A stretch of 64,000 nucleotides of DNA from UMGS1933 sp045593405. Lineage in GTDB: Bacteria > Bacillota > Clostridia > TANB77 > CAG-508. The stretch is from the NCBI GenBank assembly GCA_045593405.1, contig JAZNWN010000015.1, positions 62,001-126,000 of the forward strand, written 5' to 3'. Positions 1-6,006 of this stretch are shown piece by piece. Under the pieces are notes generated by a model, which was not told where the DNA came from, did not search any database, and saw nothing but the letters and a program-made list of their open reading frames with translations. The first letter of the stretch is position 1, and every line of letters begins with the position of its first letter. The position numbers and the translations under genes were made by a program.

Positions 1-770
1 TTTTCAGTTTTTCCCGTTATTGCTCCATATATACACATTAAATTACTTATACCTGGTTTATTTTCTGGATCATATCTAACAATGTTTTCTGAATCTGTAA
101 CTGCTTTTTTAAACTTTTTCATAATTACTTCTGGTTCATCATCTAAGAAAATTGTATCATTTAAATTAGGTGAGCTTTTACTCATTTTACTTGTTGGATC
201 TTGCAATCCCATTATTCTCGCTGTACTTTTTCTTATATAAGGTTCTGGTATTACAAAAGTATCTCCATATATTTTATTAAATCTTTCAGCTAAGTCTCTT
301 GTTATTTCTAAGTGTTGTTTTTGATCTTCTCCTACTGGTACTAGATCTGCTTTATATAATAAAATATCTCCTGCCATTAGTACAGGGTATGTAAATAATC
401 CTGCATTTATATTATCTGCATGTTTTGCTGATTTGTCTTTAAATTGTGTCATACGAGAAAGTTCTCCCATATATGTATAACAATTAAGTATCCATGCTAA
501 TTCTGCATGTTCCTTTACTTGTGACTGAATAAATATTGTATTTTTTTCTGGGTCAAGTCCAGCAGCTACATATAATGCTATTATTTTTAATGTGTTATTC
601 TTTAATTCTTCAGGGTCATTTCTAACTGTTAGTGAATGTAAATTTGCTATCATGTAATAACAATTATATTCTTCTTGCATTTTTACCCAATTGTCTATTG
701 CTCCTAAATAGTTTCCTAGTTGCAATCTTCCTGTAGATTGAATTCCGCTTAAAATTATTTTTTTATCCAT
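1..770 (-). CDS. trpS: Tryptophanyl-tRNA synthetase, C-terminus cut by window edge
   Basis: Class I aminoacyl-tRNA synthetase that charges tRNA-Trp in the cytoplasm. About 256 residues are visible. The Rossmann signature region lies at residues 12-24 (STGRLQLGNYLGA) and the KMSKS motif, which holds the transition state, is complete at residues 195-199. The start is the ATG at 768-770 with AGGAGG about 5 bases upstream. The last part of the anticodon-binding region lies beyond base 1. It stands alone behind its own promoter, and I see no T-box in the short leader. Identity is certain from the two signature motifs and the collinear family sequence. Confidence 0.96.
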   Translation of the reverse strand, partial: MDKKIILSGIQSTGRLQLGNYLGAIDNWVKMQEEYNCYYMIANLHSLTVRNDPEELKNNTLKIIALYVAAGLDPEKNTIFIQSQVKEHAELAWILNCYTYMGELSRMTQFKDKSAKHADNINAGLFTYPVLMAGDILLYKADLVPVGEDQKQHLEITRDLAERFNKIYGDTFVIPEPYIRKSTARIMGLQDPTSKMSKSSPNLNDTIFLDDEPEVIMKKFKKAVTDSENIVRYDPENKPGISNLMCIYGAITGKTE

Positions 771-828
771 GGGTTACCTCCTCATTTTATTTTTATGCTT
801 TATTTATATTTATAAAACACTGTCTTTT

Positions 829-857
829 ATTATACATTATTTTTGTTTTTTTTACAA
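829..857 (-). promoter_or_regulatory. Sigma-A type promoter of trpS
   Basis: Read on the minus strand, TTGTAA (852-857) and TATAAT (829-834) are separated by 17 bases, about 60 bases before the trpS start. The -10 box is perfect and the -35 box is moderate. Confidence 0.6.
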
Positions 858-887
858 TACAAATGTTTGAAGAAATTGGAAATCGAT

Positions 888-916
888 TTGACTTTTTATG
901 TAAATAATTGTATAAT
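888..916 (+). promoter_or_regulatory. Near-consensus promoter of the five-cysteine protein gene
   Basis: TTGACT (888-893) and TATAAT (911-916) with a 17-base spacer. Transcription would begin near 923, leaving a leader of roughly 100 bases before the ATG at 1022. Confidence 0.75.
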
Positions 917-1021
917 TTTTATGAAGTATTTCTTTTGAAGTACACTACCATATTACACTTCAGTAATTTGGTATTAACCTTTAGCAGATTTTTCTGCTAT
1001 ACAATCTTAGGAGGATTTTAT

Positions 1022-1195
1022 ATGCATCCTTATATGAACTGTGATACATGTGACCCCAAAACAAAAGAAGCATGTAACTATCCCGATACTGGCATCTGCG
1101 CCAAAGAGGCCACTTTGCCTCCTGCAGTTTGCCCTATGTTTGAGGTTCCTACTAATAGTAACAATGTTGCTGCTAAAGTAGTTGCGCCTCCTTAA
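1022..1195 (+). CDS. Small five-cysteine orphan protein (57 aa)
   Basis: I do not recognise the family. The start is the ATG at 1022, preceded by AGGAGG at 1009-1014. A longer reading from TTG 908 would begin inside the promoter and is rejected. Cysteines fall at residues 7, 10, 18, 26 and 37, with a leading CDTC motif, so a metal or Fe-S site or disulfides are possible. There is no signal peptide or membrane segment. The last 15 residues are cysteine-free and end in APP. It is a single-gene unit with a strong promoter and a strong terminator, and its codons are richer in G and C (GGC, TGC, GCC) than those of its neighbours. It is not a six-cysteine SCIFF peptide; the spacing differs and no radical-SAM partner is nearby. 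Confidence 0.75.
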   Translation: MHPYMNCDTCDPKTKEACNYPDTGICAKEATLPPAVCPMFEVPTNSNNVAAKVVAPP

Positions 1196-1223
1196 AAAGG
1201 CCTCCCTTTAGGGAGGCTTTTTT
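1196..1223 (+). terminator. Intrinsic terminator of the five-cysteine gene
   Basis: A 7-bp perfect stem (GCCTCCC / GGGAGGC) with a TTTA loop, followed by six T, starts right after the stop codon. Confidence 0.9.
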
Positions 1224-1231
1224 AGTTAACT

Positions 1232-1253
1232 CTGGTGACCCGTACGGGAATCG
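1232..1253 (-). pseudogene. Fragment of the tRNA-Glu 3' end
   Basis: 22 bases identical to 1396-1417, the 3' end of the intact tRNA-Glu (part of the T arm, acceptor strand and CCA). The rest of the tRNA is missing here. It reads as the remnant of a tandem tRNA copy or as one half of an old integration or deletion scar. Confidence 0.7.
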
Positions 1254-1267
1254 GCAAGCCGCGTCAG

Positions 1268-1292
1268 AAAAAATGTCCACTGGACATTTTTT
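1268..1292. terminator. Perfect AT-rich hairpin downstream of tRNA-Glu
   Basis: Twelve bases (AAAAAATGTCCA) are repeated in inverted form after a single C. A run of A precedes and a run of T follows, so it could terminate on either strand. It may be a second terminator for the tRNA unit or part of a decayed repeat. Confidence 0.45.
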
Positions 1293-1367
1293 GCCTTCGT
1301 TTCGGCAGGCCTTAACCTGCTCGAAACTTGGCATCTTCCTTTTCGATTCCCTTCATTAACTTAATAT

Positions 1368-1395
1368 AAAAAAGCTACCTTCAGTAGCTTTTTTT
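1368..1395 (-). terminator. Terminator of tRNA-Glu
   Basis: AAGCTAC and its complement flank a short loop with runs of A and T outside. It lies immediately downstream of the tRNA on the minus strand. Confidence 0.75.
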
Positions 1396-1396
1396 C

Positions 1397-1471
1397 TGGT
1401 GACCCGTACGGGAATCGAACCCATGATTCCACCTTGAGAGGGTGGCGTCTTAACCGCTTGACCAACGGGCC
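1397..1471 (-). tRNA. tRNA-Glu (anticodon CTC), CCA encoded
   Basis: A 75-base cloverleaf is visible. The acceptor stem GGCCCGT pairs with ACGGGTC (one G-U), and the anticodon arm is CCACC-CTCTCAA-GGTGG with anticodon CTC, reading GAG. The T loop is GGTTCGATTCC, and A plus CCA is encoded at the 3' end. All stems close, so it should be functional. Confidence 0.93.
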
Positions 1472-1500
1472 ATAATTATATTTATTATTTCTATTTTTTT

Positions 1501-1577
1501 GTGACCCTCACGTATGGTATCGAAGCACGACTTCCACCGTGAGAGGGTAAACGTCTTAACCGCTTGACCAACAGGCC
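1501..1577 (-). pseudogene. Degenerate tRNA-Glu copy
   Basis: It resembles the intact tRNA-Glu at 1397-1471 over its whole length, including the D arm and the CTC anticodon. The acceptor stem has mismatches, the T stem is broken, one anticodon-stem pair is lost and no CCA is encoded. The most economical reading is a duplicated tRNA gene in decay. Confidence 0.75.
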
Positions 1578-1674
1578 ATTTATTTTTTGATGTGTGAAGT
1601 GGGATGTAAGAAGTGTGCTTTTTAGAAATCACTTCAAAAACTATTCCTAAATTCGCACTTCAAATTTCTATATA

Positions 1675-2055
1675 TTAACTATTCATCAATGTCATATCAA
1701 GTATTTCGTTTAGTCTTTCTTGTTGATTGCTTAAATATAAATACCCTATTAAACCCTCAAATGCTGTGGAATACATGTAGTCTGTTGGGTCTGCATTTTT
1801 TGCCACATGATGATTTTGTGTGTTTCTTGCACGTCTTACTATTTCTTGTTCTTTTTCAGTTAACTTATTATATATTTTTTGTAAAATTTCTGATTGTGAT
1901 TTTGCTTTAACATAATTAATTGCTTTAATATGTAATTTATGTGGTTTTAAATTTGTAGTTTCTACTAAATGTGTTCTTATATATACTTCATAAATACTAT
2001 CTCCAACATAAGCCCATGTTAGAGGTGACATTGCTTCTACTTTACTTATTTCCAT
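1675..2055 (-). CDS. mrnC: Mini-ribonuclease 3 (23S rRNA 3' maturation)
   Basis: Dimeric RNase III catalytic domain without a dsRNA-binding domain; in Firmicutes it trims 23S rRNA precursors. The 126 residues match the usual size. The signature near residues 13-22 (LTWAYVGDSIYE) carries the conserved acidic residue of the metal site, and HHVAKNADP in the middle is typical of the family. The start overlaps the end of rbgA by 14 bases, indicating translational coupling of two ribosome-maturation genes. In Bacillus mrnC lies by cysS, so the pairing with rbgA is a local feature. Confidence 0.93.
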   Translation of the reverse strand: MEISKVEAMSPLTWAYVGDSIYEVYIRTHLVETTNLKPHKLHIKAINYVKAKSQSEILQKIYNKLTEKEQEIVRRARNTQNHHVAKNADPTDYMYSTAFEGLIGYLYLSNQQERLNEILDMTLMNS

Positions 2056-2941
2056 TTACTTGCTCCAATGTTATTCTTCCTATTCTTCCAGTTCTGAAAT
2101 CATTAAGTATTATGTTTGATACTTTTTCATAGTCAATTTCTCCACCAGAAATAATAGCGCCTCTTTTTCTAGCAATTATATTTGTTAATTCTATAATTTT
2201 GTCTGTTTCTTCTTTTGTTATTATACTATTTTGATCTTCTTCTGTCAATTTATATTTTAATATTATTTCATCTTTATAATTTGTATATAAAAATTTAAGT
2301 AATTGGTATGCTACATCTGTTTTTGGCATTACTTCGTCTTTTATTGAACCTACATATGCTAAGTTTAAAGCTACTTTTTCATCTTCGAATTTTGGCCATA
2401 AAACTCCTGGTGTATCTAGAAGTTCTATGTTCTGCCCTATTCTTACCCATTGTTTTTGTTTTGTAACACCTGGTCTATTTCCTACTTCTGCAGTTTTTTT
2501 ATTTACTAGTCTGTTTATTAAAGATGATTTTCCTACGTTTGGTATGCCTATTATCATTATTCTAATATTTCTTTTTGTTCTACCTCTAACTGCTGCTTTT
2601 TCCAGCTCTTCTTGCATAAGTTTTTGAACAATTTTCAAAACTTCTTTTGTTCCTTTTCCAATATTAGAGTCTGTAGGTAGTGCAACTATATTATTTTGTT
2701 TAAAATAACTAATCCATTTTTGATTTTGTTTTTCATCCGCCAAATCACTTTTATTTAATAATACTATTTTCTTTTTATTTCTAGTTATATTTTGAATGTC
2801 CGGATTTTGGCTAGAAACAGGAATTCTAGCATCTAATATTTCTATTACTACATCTATTAACCTTAAATCCTCTATCATTTGTTTTTTTGTTTTAAGCATA
2901 TGACCTGGATACCAGTTGATATTTGTTTTATTATCGCTCAC
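2042..2941 (-). CDS. rbgA: Ribosome biogenesis GTPase RbgA (YlqF)
   Basis: Circularly permuted GTPase needed for late assembly of the 50S subunit. The motif order is permuted as expected: G4 NKSD at residues 63-66, G1 GIPNVGKSS at 132-140, G3 DTPG at 176-179. The C-terminal region beyond about 210 is the RNA-binding helical domain. The length of 299 is slightly above the Bacillus protein. Its 3' end overlaps mrnC. Confidence 0.96.
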   Translation of the reverse strand: MSDNKTNINWYPGHMLKTKKQMIEDLRLIDVVIEILDARIPVSSQNPDIQNITRNKKKIVLLNKSDLADEKQNQKWISYFKQNNIVALPTDSNIGKGTKEVLKIVQKLMQEELEKAAVRGRTKRNIRIMIIGIPNVGKSSLINRLVNKKTAEVGNRPGVTKQKQWVRIGQNIELLDTPGVLWPKFEDEKVALNLAYVGSIKDEVMPKTDVAYQLLKFLYTNYKDEIILKYKLTEEDQNSIITKEETDKIIELTNIIARKRGAIISGGEIDYEKVSNIILNDFRTGRIGRITLEQVNGNK

Positions 2942-3020
2942 ATTATCACTTCCTTACTAGAAACTTTATCTAATATTTTTTGCATTAAACACAAATAGTT
3001 TTACTTTTGCCGCTTATCTT

Positions 3021-3485
3021 TTAAAATTTATATTGGTTTTTATCTGCTCTTTCATCATATTTTCTATCAAATTGTTCATTTTGATAAAACCAATCTGTTT
3101 TTTTAGTTTTAGTTGTTGTTTTTTTACTACTTTGGCTCATTCCAACATCAATAAAAATAATAAATGGTATTAATACTCCAATAACAGATAATAAAATATT
3201 TAAGTAATCTACTGTAACCATCTCTCCTGCATTTTGTAATATATTATATAGGTATACACCAAAATATCCAATATGAGATATTAAATATATTAATGCCCCT
3301 ATTAAACTTCTTTTAAAAATTAATATAATACATACTAAAGTTACAAAAGCCAAAATAATTTCTACTTGCATATTTAATGGTTCTATAATAAATTCTATCC
3401 CCATACTTGCAGTAAAAGCAACTGCTACTCTAATTATCCAAAATATTATAGCAAATAAAGATATTAACATACTAAACATTGACAT
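3021..3485 (-). CDS. Hypothetical four-helix membrane protein (154 aa)
   Basis: Not recognised. Four hydrophobic segments are visible at roughly residues 5-25, 40-57, 62-85 and 93-113, followed by a charged, lysine-rich cytoplasmic tail with no obvious motif. A good ribosome site (TAGGAGGA) precedes the ATG. It lies between truB and rbgA on the same strand, and a REP pair separates it from truB, so it may be an independent unit. Confidence 0.75.
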   Translation of the reverse strand: MSMFSMLISLFAIIFWIIRVAVAFTASMGIEFIIEPLNMQVEIILAFVTLVCIILIFKRSLIGALIYLISHIGYFGVYLYNILQNAGEMVTVDYLNILLSVIGVLIPFIIFIDVGMSQSSKKTTTKTKKTDWFYQNEQFDRKYDERADKNQYKF

Positions 3486-3509
3486 ATAAATTCCTCCTAA
3501 TTTTCTTTA

Positions 3510-3572
3510 GTAGGGGCGCATGATTGCGCCCTTGGAAAAAATGTGATTCCGGGCGCAATCATGCGCCCCTAC
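3510..3572. repeat. REP pair (inverted, BIME-like)
   Basis: GTAGGGGCGCATGATTGCG at the left edge is repeated in inverted orientation at the right edge, with about 18 bases between the units. Each unit is itself an imperfect hairpin. The right-hand CTAC supplies the TAG stop codon of truB (complement of 3569-3571). Confidence 0.88.
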
Positions 3573-4426
3573 AAAATTACATCTCTTTTTAATAAATTGT
3601 CTTTTATTAATCCTAGTCCTATAAATTGATTATTGTTATATATTGTGTATATATCATCTGGTTCTTTAAAAGTCAATCTAACTCCATTTAAAAATAATTC
3701 TTTTTTTCTATCATTTAAATTTATTTTTTGTTTATCTTTGAATATTTTTTCTATACTAATAATTTTTTCTTTTACAATTGCAATATTCTCTTTCACTTCA
3801 TTTATTGTTACTGCATTTTCTATTTTAAAGTTATTTACTTCAGTTCTTATAAGCTCTTTCATATACCCTATGGTCCCAAGTTTTAGAGCAATATCTTCGC
3901 ACAAAGTTCTTATATATGTTCCTTTTGAGCAAGTAACTTCAAATGTTATTTCTTTGTCTTCTAATTTTATTAAATTTATATCATAAATTTCTATATTTCT
4001 TGGTTCTATATCAACAACTTGTCCACTTCTTGCATATTCATATGCTTTTTTTCCGTTTATCTTTATTGCTGAATAATTTGGTGGAATTTGTTTTTGTTTA
4101 CCTATAAATATTTTCAAAACTTTCTTTACTTGCTCGTAAGAAACTCCTTGGAAATTTAAATCTTTATTAGTTATAATCCCGTCTGCGTCTCCTGTATCTG
4201 TTTTTTCGCCAAGTTTCATAGTGGCAATATATGTTTTATCATGTTCTATCAAGTATTTAGAAATTTTTGTTGCTGTTCCTATAAGTATTGGTAATACTCC
4301 TGTTGCATTTGGATCTAAAGTTCCTGTATGACCAATCTTTTTTGTATTTAATGTTTTTCTTAGAACATTTATCACATCATGTGATGTAAAACCTTTTGGT
4401 TTATTTATGATTAATACTCCATCCAT
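3569..4426 (-). CDS. truB: tRNA pseudouridine(55) synthase TruB
   Basis: Makes pseudouridine 55 in the T loop of tRNAs. The catalytic aspartate is D38 in GHTGTLDPNATG, and the upstream NKPKGFTSH motif (residues 8-16) is also family-typical. The 285 residues cover the catalytic domain plus a short PUA-like tail. It follows rbfA and nrnA in the infB cluster, as in many Clostridia. The stop codon TAG is contributed by the GTAG head of a REP element, so the present C-terminus was set by repeat insertion. Confidence 0.95.
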   Translation of the reverse strand: MDGVLIINKPKGFTSHDVINVLRKTLNTKKIGHTGTLDPNATGVLPILIGTATKISKYLIEHDKTYIATMKLGEKTDTGDADGIITNKDLNFQGVSYEQVKKVLKIFIGKQKQIPPNYSAIKINGKKAYEYARSGQVVDIEPRNIEIYDINLIKLEDKEITFEVTCSKGTYIRTLCEDIALKLGTIGYMKELIRTEVNNFKIENAVTINEVKENIAIVKEKIISIEKIFKDKQKINLNDRKKELFLNGVRLTFKEPDDIYTIYNNNQFIGLGLIKDNLLKRDVIL

Positions 4427-4573
4427 AATAATTCTCTTTTCTAATTAAAACTACAAATTCGCCGATGGAAAAGAATTAAATTTTGGCAAGGAAAACTTTA
4501 TTTAAAAACAAGGGCACATATATTGTGTATGTAACCGCGTTTTAAATGAAATCTAACACAGCCAAAATTGTAA
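4427..4573. other. nrnA-truB spacer with a 9-bp inverted repeat
   Basis: No gene is seen. AATTTTGGC (4479-4487) and GCCAAAATT (4561-4569) form a perfect inverted repeat whose right end abuts the nrnA stop codon. The internal sequence is not palindromic. It may be a decayed short repeat. Confidence 0.35.
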
Positions 4574-5539
4574 TTATTTTTCAACTCTTAGATATTTTTT
4601 GCATTCGTCTACGATTCTTTGTTTTGCTTCTTCTAGTGGCAATTTAATATTTCCTCCTGCTGCTCTTATATGTCCTCCACCATTAAACATTAAGCATATA
4701 TCTGCAACATTTATATAATCATTTGATCTTAAAGAAATTTTATATCCATCTTTTTCTTTATTTTCTCTTAAAAAAATTGATACTTCAACTCCTTCAACAT
4801 CTCTTCCCATTTCCACAATTCCCTCATGGCTATCTAATTCAGCATTTAATTTTTCTTCATCATCTCTTGTAATATATGTAAATGCAATCTTACCGTCTTC
4901 TAAAAACTCTAGTCTGTTCATTGCTATCTTTCTAAGTTCAAATCTATTTTTAGAAATAACTTGTAATACTCTTTTATATATACTTGAAACATTTACTCCT
5001 TTATTTAATAGCTGGGCAACAAATTCGAATGTTTCTGCAGATACTCCTTGGTATTTAAATCCTCCTGTGTCTGTTATTATTCCTGTAAGCAAACAAGTCC
5101 CTATTTCCTTTGTTATTTCTATTCCTAAGTTTTCTAATATAGTTATTAAAATTTGTGCACATGCTGGTGCTGCAGGATTTACAAAGTTATAATCCGCAAA
5201 CATTGTATTTATTCCATGGTGATCTATTTCTATTCTAGAATTTGCATTTTCAAAATACTCTGTATATCCATTTAATCTTTTCATGTCTCCACAATCTAAC
5301 GCTATTGCTAAATCATAAATTGTTTTTGTTCCTTGAGTTTTTATTTCATTTGCACCTGGAAGAAAATCAAAAACAGTTGAATTATTAGCCATTACTACTT
5401 CAACCTCTTTCCCAAGCTGCTTTAATCCATTATACATTGCTAAACTACTTCCAATAGCATCTCCATCTGGCATTTCATGAGTTAATATAATTATGCTTTC
5501 AGCATTATATATTTCTTCTTTTATATTATCTATTGTCAT
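4574..5539 (-). CDS. nrnA: DHH-DHHA1 phosphoesterase NrnA (nanoRNase / pAp phosphatase)
   Basis: Degrades very short RNA oligomers and dephosphorylates pAp in the cytoplasm. The metal-binding motifs are visible: H21, D25 and D27 in THEMPDGDA, D82, and the DHH triad at 106-108. The C-terminal DHHA1 domain ends in the substrate-binding GGGH stretch. At 321 residues it matches the family. The gene sits between rbfA and truB. Confidence 0.93.
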   Translation of the reverse strand: MTIDNIKEEIYNAESIIILTHEMPDGDAIGSSLAMYNGLKQLGKEVEVVMANNSTVFDFLPGANEIKTQGTKTIYDLAIALDCGDMKRLNGYTEYFENANSRIEIDHHGINTMFADYNFVNPAAPACAQILITILENLGIEITKEIGTCLLTGIITDTGGFKYQGVSAETFEFVAQLLNKGVNVSSIYKRVLQVISKNRFELRKIAMNRLEFLEDGKIAFTYITRDDEEKLNAELDSHEGIVEMGRDVEGVEVSIFLRENKEKDGYKISLRSNDYINVADICLMFNGGGHIRAAGGNIKLPLEEAKQRIVDECKKYLRVEK

Positions 5540-5567
5540 AGAAGTTTCTCTCCATTCTCTTATAATT

Positions 5568-5948
5568 TTACTCTTCGCTTTCTGGTTTCATGTCTTTCAT
5601 GATGTCTTTTAATATATTGTCTATCCTTTCTCCATATACCATAGAATCGTCTAATTCAAAAACTAATTCTGGTGTTATTCTTAAATTAATTTTTTCAGCC
5701 ACTCTACTTCTTATAAAGCCTGATGCTGCTTTTAAACCTGCTAGTGTTTGTTTTATATTTCTAGAATTAATTATACTTATAGAAATTTTAGCATATCTTA
5801 AGTCTGGTGTTACCTTTACTTTAGTTATACTAATCAATCCTGTAACATTAGAATTTTTTACTTCATAGTTAATTATATTACTAACTTCTCTTTTTAATTC
5901 CTCATTAATTCTAGCTAAACGGTTACTACCATTATTATTTTTTTGCAT
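5568..5948 (-). CDS. rbfA: 30S ribosome-binding factor RbfA
   Basis: Single KH-like domain protein that aids maturation of the 30S subunit and 16S rRNA 5' processing. The 126 residues align with the family throughout, including the VKVTPDLRYAKI and TPELVFELDD stretches. AAGGAG precedes the ATG. It follows infB; the ylxP gene found between them in Bacillus is absent. Confidence 0.94.
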   Translation of the reverse strand: MQKNNNGSNRLARINEELKREVSNIINYEVKNSNVTGLISITKVKVTPDLRYAKISISIINSRNIKQTLAGLKAASGFIRSRVAEKINLRITPELVFELDDSMVYGERIDNILKDIMKDMKPESEE

Positions 5949-5969
5949 TGTGTTCTCCTTTATTTATTT

Positions 5970-5997
5970 GTAGGGGTCGGTCAAGACCCGCCCCCAC
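5970..5997. repeat. Single REP-like palindrome downstream of infB... rbfA junction
   Basis: GTAGGGGTCGGTCAAGACCC folds as a short hairpin and is followed by a partial inverted head (CCCCCAC). It lies 10 bases beyond the infB stop codon. Confidence 0.7.
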
Positions 5998-6006
5998 AAA
6001 TCCATT

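Noticed and set aside
1450..1632. A 60-codon reading frame on the minus strand
   Set aside because: It runs through the intact and degenerate tRNA-Glu genes and has no ribosome site.
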